Part shown: positions 1 through 8,887 of the stretch, piece by piece
Position numbering within the stretch: position 1 is the stretch's first letter
Layout: each line of letters starts with the position of its first letter
Source of the DNA: Paraburkholderia aromaticivorans
GTDB lineage: Bacteria > Pseudomonadota > Gammaproteobacteria > Burkholderiales > Burkholderiaceae
Assembly (NCBI RefSeq): GCF_012689525.1
Contig: NZ_CP051515.1
Coordinates: 930,001-994,000, forward strand
Direction: 5' to 3'
Length of the DNA stretch: 64,000 nucleotides
The notes under the pieces: generated by a model
Databases searched by the model: none
What the model was told of the DNA's origin: nothing
What the model saw: only the letters and a program-made list of their open reading frames with translations
Program-made: the position numbers and the translations under genes

Positions 1-163
1 TCTGCGCGAGCGACAGCCCGGCAAGCAAATCAGCCAGTTCCGACGACAGTCCCAGCCGGAACATACCGACCGGTTTGTCCTCACGCAACATACGTTGCGC
101 AAGCATGATGTAAGACAAATTAATCTCGCGGATTGAATCCAGCGTCTCGCTGCTACGGTCCAT
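1..163 (-). CDS. flhD: Flagellar master regulator FlhD (5' part only)
   Basis: This is the first 54 codons of FlhD; the rest lies left of the window. FlhD forms the FlhD4C2 complex with FlhC and activates class II flagellar promoters. The translated start contains [13 protein letters not shown] followed by [25 protein letters not shown] sequence. This matches the enterobacterial FlhD core (DINLSYLLLAQRL, then MFRLGINEEMA) in order and spacing. The ATG at 163 gives a normal FlhD N-terminus. A long AT-richer upstream region precedes it, as expected for a heavily regulated class I flagellar promoter. flhC is probably the next gene, outside the window. Confidence 0.92.
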   Translation of the reverse strand, partial: MDRSSETLDSIREINLSYIMLAQRMLREDKPVGMFRLGLSSELADLLAGLSLAQ

Positions 164-997
164 TTCTGTTTTTTCCGAAGCCCCGAATTACTATGTCGGC
201 ATTTTTTGCCGTTATGTCTTTTGTGCCTCGCCGGAAACGTTGTCCTCCGGCTACGGGTTACCACCTGATACAGATGGCGACCTTTTTGATACATCACGTT
301 ACATTTCGTAACAGCTTGGGACGAATTGTATGAAGGGTAAAACAAGAAATCAATCCCTTCTCAAAAAAATATCTCAAAAAGATACATCAAATTTCGGTAA
401 CTCTTTCACGGTGCTGTAATAGACCATGCCAAGTGGATTTTCCGCTATCGGAGACATTTGTCTGCTCCATGGAAACCCTTGTACTACGGGCGTTTTGCTT
501 GTTTGTCTGAGGGGAGAGAGCGGGCCGGCTGCGGATCGGTAATTCCCGCTCGACTCGGAAAGGAAATAGAAAGCGAGCGCAATATAGAGCAATAAATACC
601 GCTATCCGGGGCCGCTATGGGGCCAAAACGAAGGTGTAACAGGTTGGTACGGCCCCGGTTACAAACAAGGCTGTATTTGTAACTTCCTACGTTACATCTG
701 GCAGCCGGTGGAGCGAACGCGTTCGACTTCGAGACCGAACGCCGGCCGCAGGCGCGTGCCCAGCACATTCCCGGCAAAGGCCGCGACCAGCCACAGCCAG
801 CCGTGCAAGCTGCCTGACACGATGCCGCTGAATCCCAGTGACGCTAACAATCGGTCCTGATTCTGGAGCGATTTCAGTGAAGCCAGTCAGCGGGCCCACG
901 GTTCAGAAGCTCAGCAATTGAGCATCTATCAAGTCGGGCAGCCTCGTCAGTTGAGACGCGTAAAAAAGGTTGGCGCTTTCCCTGCGCAAAGACGGCC
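164..997. other. Long non-coding region upstream of flhD, with repeated GTTAC/GTAAC motifs
   Basis: No convincing gene was found in these 834 bases. The part nearest flhD is AT-richer than the surroundings. It carries an inverted repeat GTTAC-ATTTC-GTAAC at 298-312 and a second, oppositely arranged pair GTAAC-N7-GTTAC at 679-695, with further single GGTTAC/GTAAC copies (around 394, 633 and 657). These may be regulator sites for flhD. A minus-strand open stretch from about 890 down to 692 could encode a hydrophobic peptide (WLWLVAAFAG). It resembles small DUF2892-type membrane proteins but has no usable start, so I treat it as a possible remnant. Confidence 0.4.
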
Positions 998-1891
998 TTA
1001 TCGGCTCCAGTTGCAGTCGATCAACGCATGAACGTGGCGCCAATCCTTCCAGTCGCAAAAGTCGAGCATCACGGTGCCGCACGTTTCCGAACGACTCGCG
1101 AGTCGCTCGGCAAGCTGCTCGTGAATACCGCGATGCTGTGGATCGCCAAGCGCCACGACGACTGGGGGTGCCGCCATGCCCGTGCCGCTGCAAAAGTTGA
1201 TAACCCAACGTTCCCCGCACAGACTTGGGGCGAGGTCCAGCAGCGAATCGATGGCGCGCCATTTGGAAGCGATCGATATCGGCACCGGCACGCGAAACTC
1301 GTCCTGGATGGTGAACGGCGCCGCCACGTTGTCAATATCAAACGTCGCGTTGTCGTGCCAGGCCGTCAGATCCATACCGAGCGGCTTGTCGCTCGTGAAG
1401 CGCCGCAGCAGCACGATGCCCCCGCGTACCGTCTGTAGCAGCGGCAGTTCAGCGGCAAGGTGCCAGCGCACATCCGCTCGTTGCCTCACATACCATTCGA
1501 AGGTCGCGGCAAAGGTGCGGGTGCAGTCACGCGCGGGCCATTCGTCCTTGACGGACATCACGATGCATTCGCCGGGGTGACGCGCGAGAAACTGACTGCA
1601 TGTCCGCACCACATCGTCGAAAGTGAGACCCAGCGGAATGCCGCCGTGATGAATCGCAAAGCGATCGCGCTCATGGCGGCAGCGGATGTCGAGGACCCGC
1701 ACGCCATGGTGCAACTGATCGTCGAGCGTGGCATGCTGCGTGCGCGCTAGCCGGTCATCGACGGTGTAGGCGCAGGTGTCGTGGCTGCCCGGCAAGGTCG
1801 GTGCGGAAAGCAATCGGTTGCCATCGATCGCCGACATCCAGTCAGCGGGCGAAACAGTGGGATCGGTCAGGGCAGGGCACAAGAGAACCAC
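998..1891 (-). CDS. PI-PLC-like phosphodiesterase (phosphatidylinositol-specific phospholipase C family)
   Basis: The 297-residue protein matches the bacterial PI-PLC X domain. It has the first catalytic loop PGSHDT (His37), then VLDIRCR (Asp68, Arg70), then AIHHGG with the second catalytic His82. It also has ECIVMSVKDE and, near the C-terminus, MLDF. Such enzymes cleave the phosphodiester of phosphatidylinositol or related lipids to a cyclic inositol phosphate plus diacylglycerol. The likely GTG start at 1891 gives no signal peptide, so export is not evident; an earlier non-ATG start is possible. It sits 49 bases downstream of an ABC permease on the same strand, so it is probably the last gene of that operon and may act on the imported phosphodiester or its precursor. 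Confidence 0.82.
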   Translation of the reverse strand: MVLLCPALTDPTVSPADWMSAIDGNRLLSAPTLPGSHDTCAYTVDDRLARTQHATLDDQLHHGVRVLDIRCRHERDRFAIHHGGIPLGLTFDDVVRTCSQFLARHPGECIVMSVKDEWPARDCTRTFAATFEWYVRQRADVRWHLAAELPLLQTVRGGIVLLRRFTSDKPLGMDLTAWHDNATFDIDNVAAPFTIQDEFRVPVPISIASKWRAIDSLLDLAPSLCGERWVINFCSGTGMAAPPVVVALGDPQHRGIHEQLAERLASRSETCGTVMLDFCDWKDWRHVHALIDCNWSR

Positions 1892-1940
1892 TGGATAAGC
1901 AAAGCGTCTGCTGCAACCAACGACAGAAGATTGGAGCTCG

Positions 1941-2792
1941 CTACTTCAACCCGCCCGAAAAGCCCTGCATCAGGTAGCGCTGCACATAACCCGCGAGCAC
2001 AAGCGTCGGTACTGACGAAATCAGCCCCGCGCTCATCAGTTCTCCCCAGTCGATGCCGTTCTCGGTCACATAGCCCGCCATGACGAGCGGAAGCGTGAAA
2101 TGACTCGGCGACGAGACGAACAACAGCGCCAGCAGAAACTCGTTCCATGCAGTGATGAACACGAAGATGGCGGTGGCAACGAGACCTGGCGCGCACAGCG
2201 GCATGACGATGAAGACGATGCGCTGTGCGAGGTTCGCGCCGTCGAGCGCGGCGGCTTCTTCGAAGTCGATCGGCACGTCGCGCACGAACGGCAGCAACAT
2301 CCAGATCGCCATCGGCAGCGTGTATAGCTGATACACGAGTATCAGCCCGAACAGGGAGTCGAGCAGATGGAGCCACTTTGCCAGCGAAAACAGCGGTACG
2401 GCCACCGCAATCGGCGGCATCAGCTTGAGGGCGAGCACGAGCATCAGGAACACCAGATCGAGCCGCGCCGGAAACGCAAGTCGCGCGAGGGCATAGGCGG
2501 CCGGAAAAGCCAGAGCGAGTGCGAGCAACGTGGCGCCCAGCGCGACCCACACCGAGTTCAGTACCGACTGGGCCATGCCGCTTTCCCACACCGCCGCAAA
2601 ATGCTCGAACGTGGGCGTGGAAGGCCACAAAGCAAGCGGATGAGCGAGGCGTTCCAGCGTGGGCGTGAAGGCCGCGCCAACCATCCATACGCACGGCAGC
2701 AGCAACACCGCCAGCGCACCGAGCCGCAATAGACCACGCACCGCGGCACCGGACGAGCGTCGCGCGAATCCCTGCAGGCGCGCGACCGGCAT
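1941..2792 (-). CDS. ABC transporter permease, MalG/UgpE type
   Basis: This is the second membrane subunit of a carbohydrate/glycerophosphodiester-type (CUT1) ABC importer. It has about six hydrophobic segments and the EAA loop FEEAAALDGANLAQRIVFIV, which docks on the ATPase. The start was placed at 2792 because ATG there overlaps the TGA of the upstream permease by one base (TGATG), a classical coupled start. The open frame upstream of it is only antisense to the neighbour. The protein is 283 residues, normal for the family. It partners the permease at 2792-3661 and the binding protein at 3690-4946. No ATPase gene is adjacent. Confidence 0.88.
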   Translation of the reverse strand: MPVARLQGFARRSSGAAVRGLLRLGALAVLLLPCVWMVGAAFTPTLERLAHPLALWPSTPTFEHFAAVWESGMAQSVLNSVWVALGATLLALALAFPAAYALARLAFPARLDLVFLMLVLALKLMPPIAVAVPLFSLAKWLHLLDSLFGLILVYQLYTLPMAIWMLLPFVRDVPIDFEEAAALDGANLAQRIVFIVMPLCAPGLVATAIFVFITAWNEFLLALLFVSSPSHFTLPLVMAGYVTENGIDWGELMSAGLISSVPTLVLAGYVQRYLMQGFSGGLK

Positions 2793-3661
2793 CACCGGTC
2801 GCGCTTGACGGCCGATTTCCATATGTATCCCGAGACCAGCACCGCGCAGGTGACGAGCATCAGTACCGAAGCCGCGCTGGCAGGCCCAACGTTGAAGAAC
2901 CGGAAGCCCGTGTCGTAGATGTACGTCGACAGCGTCTGCGTGGCATTGCCGGGACCGCCGCCCGTCAACGCGTACACCTTGTCGAACAGCTTGAAAGTGT
3001 CGATCGACCGCAGCAGCATGGCAAGGGCGATGTGCGGTGCAACGAGCGGCAGCGTGATGTACCGCAAGCACTGCCATTCGTTCGCACCGTCGGTGCGTGC
3101 CGCTTCCGCGACTTCAGGTGGAATCGACTGTAGCCCCGCGAGAATGATGAGGAATGCCATCGGCGTCCATTGCCAGACATCGACCAGCATCAGCGACCAG
3201 AGCGCGACGTGCGGATCGGATAGCCAGGGCACCCGCGGCAGACCTGCCGCCGTGAGCAACGCATTCAGGAAGCCGTTGTAATTGAGCCAGTTGCGCCAGA
3301 TGGCGGAGCAGACGAGCGTGGAGAGCATCATCGGCAGCACGGCGAGCGGCAATGCGATGCGCCGGCCCGGAAACGCGCGAACGAACAGTAGCGCGAGCGC
3401 GAGTCCGAATAGGACTTCAGCGATCGAGGCGACGATCATGAACTGGATCGTATTGACGAAACTCGTGCCGAACTCGCCGTCCGCAATGACCGATCGATAA
3501 TTGGCGAGCCCGATGAACGAGCGGTGCCCCGACGCGTAATCCACTGAGAAAAATGAATCGATCAGTACGCGTGCGACCGGGTAGAGCGCCAGCACGCCGA
3601 GCACGAGCACGGCTGGGCTCATCAGGACGATCAGCGGCAGGTAACGTCGCGACCGGCTCAT
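2792..3661 (-). CDS. ABC transporter permease, MalF/UgpA type
   Basis: First membrane subunit of the CUT1-type importer, 289 residues with six predicted membrane spans. It starts with a short basic N-terminus (MSRSRRYLPLIVLMSP). The EAA motif is PEVAEAARTDGANEWQCLRYI, and the downstream LTGGGPGNATQTLSTYIYDTG segment is typical of UgpA/MalF-like subunits. It lies 28 bases after the binding-protein gene and is translationally coupled to the second permease. The substrate cannot be read from sequence. The company of a phospholipase C-like gene favours a polyol- or phosphodiester-type compound over a plain sugar, but that is inference. Confidence 0.88.
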   Translation of the reverse strand: MSRSRRYLPLIVLMSPAVLVLGVLALYPVARVLIDSFFSVDYASGHRSFIGLANYRSVIADGEFGTSFVNTIQFMIVASIAEVLFGLALALLFVRAFPGRRIALPLAVLPMMLSTLVCSAIWRNWLNYNGFLNALLTAAGLPRVPWLSDPHVALWSLMLVDVWQWTPMAFLIILAGLQSIPPEVAEAARTDGANEWQCLRYITLPLVAPHIALAMLLRSIDTFKLFDKVYALTGGGPGNATQTLSTYIYDTGFRFFNVGPASAASVLMLVTCAVLVSGYIWKSAVKRDR

Positions 3662-3689
3662 CGACCCGTTTCCCCGCTTGCAGGCGCTG

Positions 3690-4946
3690 TCACTGCGAGA
3701 CGGCGTTGGCCTGGGCGATCTTCTGCGCGGCCTGATGCAAGGCTGCGTCGGGCGCGGCCTGCCCGGTCAGCGCGAGTTGCAACGCGTCGCCGAGAATCGC
3801 CTCGATCTGCTGCCAGTCCTTCACGCGCGGGCGCGCACGGCCCGCTTCGAGCGCCTTGAGCTGGTCCGGATACCAGCGATATTGCTTGACGAGCGCCGGG
3901 TTGGCGAAGACGCTCTTGCGCGTCGGCGGAATGCCCAGCACGGCAAGTTGCGTTTGCGTTGCTGACGAAGTCAGATAGGCAAGGAAATCCGCTGCCACTT
4001 TCGCATGCGCTGCATCTTTCGCAATGCCCATTTGCCAGATGCCGAGCATCGGCGCCGGCCCCTTGACCTCGCCGGGCGGAGGCTGCAACGCGATCTGGCC
4101 GACGACTCGCGACTTCGCCGGATCGTCGAGCGCAGGCAGCCAGGCGGGCCACACTTCGATGGCCTGCGCGGCCGTGCCGCCCTGCAACGCGTCGCGCACT
4201 TCGCCGGCGCCATACACATCGACGTCCTTCGGTGCCCACTTCTTGAGGGCGAGGAGCATCTTCAGCGCGGCCAGCGCCTGGGGCGAATCGATTGTGACCT
4301 TGCCGTTCGTGTCGACGACTTCTCCACCATACGCCCACAGGATCGGCAGAAAACCGGTGACGACGGGGTTGCCCTTCATGCCGCGAAACACGACAGCCGA
4401 AACGTCCTTGTCGGCTGTACCGATGGTCTGTGCGATTTTCAGCACGTCGTCCCAGTTGCGCGGCGGCTGCAGGCCGCGACTCGCCAGCAGATCCTTGCGA
4501 TAGGCGAACATCTCGACGTTGCCGACGATCGGCATCGCGTACAGGATGCCCGTCGAGGCGCGTCCCAGGGCGATTGTGGAGGGCACCATGTCAGCGTCTG
4601 CGAGCGTGGCGGGCAGCGGCTGAAGCCATCCGTTGGCGATGAATTCGGGGGACCAGGTGTCGTCCATCATCACCAGGTCATAGGCGCGCGTGTTTTCCCG
4701 CAACGAGAGCTTCAGCTTCTGATAGAGGTCGTTGTTCGGCAGCTTCAGCAACTCGATATCGACGCCCGGGTGCTGTTTCCTGTAGCCGTCCACCGCCTGC
4801 GCGAGCCCGCGGCCGTAGATGTCGTCCCGGCCTGCGATCACGAGATCCGCGGCATGGGCTCCAAGTGCGGCGATGGACAGGGAAGCCGCGACAGACGCCG
4901 TGCGGAGGCAGGAGAACAGAGTCGTCCACTGGATCATCGAAGCCAT
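3690..4946 (-). CDS. Extracellular solute-binding protein, family 1 (ABC importer)
   Basis: The 418-residue periplasmic binding protein has an N-terminal signal peptide ending near AHA-A (about residue 33). The SBP-family-1 fold follows: DLVMMDDTWSPEFIANGWL, GILYAMPIVGNVEMFAYRKD, and WPAWLPALDDPAKSRVVGQI further on. It is the first gene of the operon, followed by two permeases and the PI-PLC-like gene. It would capture the substrate in the periplasm for the permease pair. The start at 4946 places a hydrophobic stretch right behind a short N-region, as expected. An alternative ATG at residue 4 would change little. Confidence 0.88.
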   Translation of the reverse strand: MASMIQWTTLFSCLRTASVAASLSIAALGAHAADLVIAGRDDIYGRGLAQAVDGYRKQHPGVDIELLKLPNNDLYQKLKLSLRENTRAYDLVMMDDTWSPEFIANGWLQPLPATLADADMVPSTIALGRASTGILYAMPIVGNVEMFAYRKDLLASRGLQPPRNWDDVLKIAQTIGTADKDVSAVVFRGMKGNPVVTGFLPILWAYGGEVVDTNGKVTIDSPQALAALKMLLALKKWAPKDVDVYGAGEVRDALQGGTAAQAIEVWPAWLPALDDPAKSRVVGQIALQPPPGEVKGPAPMLGIWQMGIAKDAAHAKVAADFLAYLTSSATQTQLAVLGIPPTRKSVFANPALVKQYRWYPDQLKALEAGRARPRVKDWQQIEAILGDALQLALTGQAAPDAALHQAAQKIAQANAVSQ

Positions 4947-5546
4947 GGCTCTCGAATTCCTCTTGGGGATAGGCGTATGCGTACGATAAGTCCAGAGCTA
5001 CTCACCCCGTTTTTTTCTTCGCGCGCGGAGGCGCGGAAACATAGATGCCAGTTGCGGCGGTGGGGATTGCAGCAAACTATCATGACGAACATGTGTCAGC
5101 AATCAGGGTTGGCGCGTAGCGTTCGAATCGGCACGCAGGCAGGATTGCCGCGTTGTCGGCTCCCGCGCCGCGCCCGCCCTCCGCTAGCCATCGCGCGGGT
5201 TGAGGCTACAGATTGCAGCGATGCGCATGGGACGAGGGGACTCTCGCTGGCCATGCCTCCGGTCAGCGTTGAAGGCGGTGGATGGTGGTCAATGAGGCTG
5301 CCCTGCCGTTCGACGGTCGGGCCGCGCGCCACGGGCCTGTGCTGAGGCAATTACCAACATCTGGTGAATAGGGGAACGGTATGCCGATGGGCCTGCGGCA
5401 GTCTTGAGCCCGGCGCTGCGGCGTCCGAGGCCTGAGGCGGGAGCCACTGGGCACGCGATGCTACGTCATCGTGGAACGGTCATTGCTGGAGCTTCGTCGA
5501 TGGCTTCGGATCAGATCGTTGCAGTGCTGCCGCAAAAGGTGACCAG
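4947..5546. other. Intergenic region between the divergent importer operon and the transglutaminase-like gene
   Basis: These 600 bases must hold the promoters of both flanking transcription units. Open stretches here on either strand have arginine-rich, random-looking translations, and I do not call them genes. No clear palindromic operator or promoter consensus was recognised. Confidence 0.5.
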
Positions 5547-6353
5547 ATGAGACTTCGCGTAGGGTACGAGTTGGTGTACGAGTGTGCGCAATCGACGCCG
5601 ATGCTTCTAATGCTGAACACGCACAGCTCCCGCGCCGCGGACATGATCGCTCCGGATCACCTCATTACGCATCCGTGGGTTCTGCTCCGGCAGTATCACG
5701 ACTCGTTCGGCAACCTCTGCACGCGTCTCACGACGCCACCCGGCGTGCTGACGCTGTCTGCGCGCGGCGTATTCGACGTGTCTCCGAATCAGGAGCTATG
5801 CGGGGCCAACAACTATCAGAACGCGATCGAAGAGCTACCCGACGAATGCATGATTTTCCTGCTTGGCAGCCGTTACTGCGAGACAGATCTGCTCTCGGAG
5901 GCTGCGTGGCAATTGTTCGGCCACACGCCGCTTGGGCGAGCTCGCGTGCAGGCGATCTGCGACTTCGTGCACAACCATATCCGCTTCGACTATAACTGCG
6001 CGCGGCCGACTAAAACGGCGTGGCAAACATGGCAGGACGGTGTCGGCGTATGCCGCGACTACGCGCATCTCGCGGTCGCGCTGTGCCGGGCGATGAACAT
6101 CCCCGCGCGCTATTGCACTGGCTACATCAGCGACGTGGGTCTTCCACCTCCCTACGCACCGATGGACTTCTGTGCCTGGTTTGAGGCGTATCTGGGAAAC
6201 AAATGGGAAACCTTCGATCCGCGCAACAATGCGCCGCGCACCGGGCGCATCCTGATGGCACGCGGCCGGGATGCCGCCGATGTCGCGATCAGCAATACGT
6301 TCGGACCGGTGGCGCTTACCCGATTTATGGTCGTTTGCGAGACAGACGGTTGA
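5547..6353 (+). CDS. Transglutaminase-like superfamily protein with altered catalytic His position
   Basis: The 268-residue protein has the layout of bacterial transglutaminase-like (cysteine-protease fold) proteins. An N-terminal beta-rich domain is followed by the core ICDFVHNHIRFDYNCARPTKTAW, GVCRDYAHLAVALCRAMNIPARY with the candidate nucleophile Cys169, and YLGNKWETFDPRNNAPR with the Asp. The family motif MDF-H-AW, which supplies the catalytic His, reads MDF-C-AW here (Cys209). The protein may therefore be inactive or have changed chemistry. There is no signal peptide. It is followed after 249 bases by a response regulator, with no obvious operon link. Confidence 0.85.
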   Translation: MRLRVGYELVYECAQSTPMLLMLNTHSSRAADMIAPDHLITHPWVLLRQYHDSFGNLCTRLTTPPGVLTLSARGVFDVSPNQELCGANNYQNAIEELPDECMIFLLGSRYCETDLLSEAAWQLFGHTPLGRARVQAICDFVHNHIRFDYNCARPTKTAWQTWQDGVGVCRDYAHLAVALCRAMNIPARYCTGYISDVGLPPPYAPMDFCAWFEAYLGNKWETFDPRNNAPRTGRILMARGRDAADVAISNTFGPVALTRFMVVCETDG

Positions 6354-6602
6354 CGGTTGACCTGTTGTCACCAGGCTTTACTCTTCAACAGACCTGAGGG
6401 ACGGGCAGCGCCGATGCAGTCCGCCTGGTAGCAATAAAGTCGTGGCGCAAGAATTGGCTTACGTCGCCCGGCCGAAAACCAACACGAAGGCATGTCGTCA
6501 TCGATCTCTCGTGGCTTTCAACGGGGCAGGGGACGGGAATGGTCGTTGCGGGCGCTTTGGCGAACGCCCTCGTTCCACGTCGCGCCCAACCTAGGTAAGG
6601 CC

Positions 6603-7067
6603 ATGAAAACAGACGCAAACAGAGATGCACCACGCCCCACCGAGGGGAATACGGCGCCGCGCGTGTTGGTGGTTGACGATTGTCGCGCTTCCGCAGACGC
6701 CCTCAGCGCCTATCTGACGGCGGGCGGCATGGAGGTGCGCGCGGTTTACCACGGTTCAGATGCGCTGAAGGAAGCCAAAAACTGGCGGCCGGAATGTATT
6801 GTCCTTGACGTCGCCATGCCGGGTCTTTCGGGGATCGGCGTTGCGACGGCCCTTAGACGTATCGAGGCCACTGCGACAATTCCCCTTCTGGCGTTCACCG
6901 CATACGACACAGTCGATCAGCTTCGAGAGATGGAGGAAGTCGGATTCGAGGCGGTCTGCCTGAAGCCGGCGGAATTAAGTCAGCTCGAAAACCTGATTTT
7001 ACGATTGATGGGGCGAGAACCGCCCGAAGCGTTTCAGGTCGTCGCGGCTCAGTCGCTTGGCGCGTGA
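6603..7067 (+). CDS. Single-domain response regulator (CheY-like receiver)
   Basis: A stand-alone receiver domain of 154 residues with no output domain. All canonical residues are present: the acidic pair Asp25/Asp26 in VLVVDD, phosphoacceptor Asp69 in CIVLDVAMPG, Thr99 in LLAFTA and Lys121 in CLKPAE. The chosen ATG at 6603 follows AAGG at about 8 bases and gives a short polar tail before the receiver. An upstream in-frame ATG at 6492 would add an unlikely basic extension. No histidine kinase lies nearby, so it probably takes phosphate from a kinase elsewhere. Confidence 0.85.
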   Translation: MKTDANRDAPRPTEGNTAPRVLVVDDCRASADALSAYLTAGGMEVRAVYHGSDALKEAKNWRPECIVLDVAMPGLSGIGVATALRRIEATATIPLLAFTAYDTVDQLREMEEVGFEAVCLKPAELSQLENLILRLMGREPPEAFQVVAAQSLGA

Positions 7068-7256
7068 CCGATTCATGAACGTCATGTCGTCTTCCAGGTC
7101 CGCCCTCAGGCCTGCCGGCCTGTAGGCATACGGGTTGCTGGGCATGGTGCTGAACCGCTGCAGCCGGCCGCGCTGCAGAGCAAGCTCGACGCGGCAGGTA
7201 GCAGACTGGTTGGCGACAGCACACTCGCTGTCTAAATCCAGCAACGCGACAGCCAT
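6999..7256 (-). CDS. Possible small hypothetical protein (85 aa)
   Basis: An open frame on the opposite strand that overlaps the 3' end of the response regulator by 69 bases and fills the gap up to the recQ remnant. Its translation ([17 protein letters not shown] at the start, mixed composition afterwards) looks more protein-like than typical antisense frames here. However, no family is recognised and there is no strong ribosome-binding site. It may be spurious. Confidence 0.25.
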   Translation of the reverse strand: MAVALLDLDSECAVANQSATCRVELALQRGRLQRFSTMPSNPYAYRPAGLRADLEDDMTFMNRSRAKRLSRDDLKRFGRFSPHQS

Positions 7257-7286
7257 CGCGCCTGCCCATCAAAGCAACAGGCACTT

Positions 7287-7694
7287 ATGACCCTCGAACA
7301 GCGGCTTCGCAGCATGCGCAAGACGATGCGCGTCATGTTTGGCATCGCGAGATTGCGCGCCGGACAGGAGGACATCATTCGCAGCGTGCTGGAACGGCAC
7401 GACCCGCTTGCGACGATGCCCACCGACGCCGGAAAGTCACTGTGCGATCAGTTGCCGGCGCTGCGCCTCGATGGTACGGCGCTTGTCGTGTCGCCGCTCA
7501 TCGCCTTGATGAAGGATCAGGCTGACAAACTGATGGCGGCGAGGGCATGCGAAGCTGCGCAAGATGCGTTCATGTCGGGCGAGACACGCGTAGTGGTGGC
7601 CACCAACGCGTTCGGGATGGGCATCGACAAATCCGATATCCGTTTCGGCATTCATTATCAGATGGCGGGCAGCCTCGATGCCTACTATCAGGAA
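7287..7694 (+). pseudogene. RecQ-type helicase remnant with large internal deletion
   Basis: The reading frame begins with the RecQ helicase start region ([19 protein letters not shown], then [19 protein letters not shown] and [17 protein letters not shown]). Near residue 82 it jumps directly to the second RecA-like domain ([41 protein letters not shown]). About 200 residues are missing, including the DEAH/DExH box and domain 1-2 linker of a normal RecQ. The Walker A motif reads TDAGKS instead of TGAGKS. After YYQET the expected GRAGRDG arginine-finger motif is absent, and the frame continues as unrelated sequence into the next gene. It cannot encode a working helicase. Confidence 0.8.
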
Positions 7695-7857
7695 ACCGTC
7701 GACAAGGCGGTCGAAGACACCTTCCCCGAAGTGACCCACCCGCGACAGGCGGAACGGCCCGGATTGAGTCAGAGGACGACGAAGAAGCCGACGAGGACGA
7801 AGCTATTCGGCAACTATTTTCCAGTCTTGGGTACAGGCTCAACGCGCGAGGTTCCGT

Positions 7858-8778
7858 ATGCTGCGTCAAATAAAAAATCAGTCGATCCCGCGCAAGCTAA
7901 CGCTGATGTCCACCGCGCGGACCGCCATCAGCAAGTTCTCGGACGACCGCTGCTCAATGATGGGCGCGAGCATCGGTTTCTTTTCCGCATTTTCGCTTGC
8001 TCCAACGCTACTCATCGTGCTCGCTGTCGCCGGGTGGTTTTTCGGCCCGGACGCCGCCAAAGGGCGGCTCTTTGACCAGGTCAAAGGCGTTCTTGGCAAC
8101 GACGCGGCGAGCGCGATGCAAACCCTCGTCGAACATGCGCATAGGGCGAGCGGAGGCGGCATTGCCTCTGCGATATCAGTTGCACTTGTTGCCGTCGGTG
8201 CTTCGGCAACGTTTTCATCGCTCAACACCGCTCTCGACGTCGTGTTTGCCGCAGAATCGCCCAAAGGTATCGCTGGACTAGCGCTTTTGCTACGCGCGCG
8301 ACTGATTTCCTTCGGGATGGTCATGGGCCTAGGCTTCCTGCTGGTTGTTTCCCTTGTGCTGGACACAGCCATACAGTTCGCTGGCCGCATGGTTTTTGGT
8401 GACTCCAAACTGGTTGTGCTCGCGGCAATAGGTGAATCAGTCTTCGGACTGGTGATACTCGCGATTGGGTTTGCTGCCCTTATCAAGTTGCTGCCGGATG
8501 CAAAGGTGCGTTTTCGCCATGCCCTTATCGGAGGTGTGACTGCATCGGTGCTCTTTACGGCTGGGAGGCATCTGTTCGGGTTTTATCTTGCCCATGCGGG
8601 CACTGCAAACTCATTCGGTGCGGCAGGCTCTCTTGCCGTACTAATGATGTGGCTATATTTCTCAGCCGTTGTTTTCTTATTCGGTTCGGAGATTGCCGCA
8701 TCCATCAGGAAGGCATCAGAAGCAACGGGCGAAAAACCTGCCACGGATCCGCGACCTTCTATAGCGACAAGGCGGTGA
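7858..8778 (+). CDS. YihY/virulence factor BrkB family membrane protein
   Basis: The 306-residue integral membrane protein has the YihY family pattern: an N-terminal cytoplasmic helix region ([21 protein letters not shown]), about six membrane spans, [18 protein letters not shown], and the C-terminal [21 protein letters not shown] followed by FLFGSEIA. The family is widely annotated and its molecular role is unsettled. The ATG at 7858 is preceded by GAGG at good distance; the ATG at 7906 is an alternative start. The gene follows the recQ remnant and seems independent. Confidence 0.87.
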   Translation: MLRQIKNQSIPRKLTLMSTARTAISKFSDDRCSMMGASIGFFSAFSLAPTLLIVLAVAGWFFGPDAAKGRLFDQVKGVLGNDAASAMQTLVEHAHRASGGGIASAISVALVAVGASATFSSLNTALDVVFAAESPKGIAGLALLLRARLISFGMVMGLGFLLVVSLVLDTAIQFAGRMVFGDSKLVVLAAIGESVFGLVILAIGFAALIKLLPDAKVRFRHALIGGVTASVLFTAGRHLFGFYLAHAGTANSFGAAGSLAVLMMWLYFSAVVFLFGSEIAASIRKASEATGEKPATDPRPSIATRR

Positions 8779-8887
8779 CAGACGCGGTTGGCGCAATCAG
8801 GTTGCGGGGTCGTCGATTCAATTCACGCCCGGACAATGACTAGCGCGCGGCCTATTGGATTCACCGTCTTTCCTGTCCGTGACAGAC

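Noticed and set aside
1867..2694. Minus-strand frame over the permease and the PLC-like gene junction
   Set aside because: Different frame over the permease gene; the permease frame has EAA-loop and membrane spans, this one has none.
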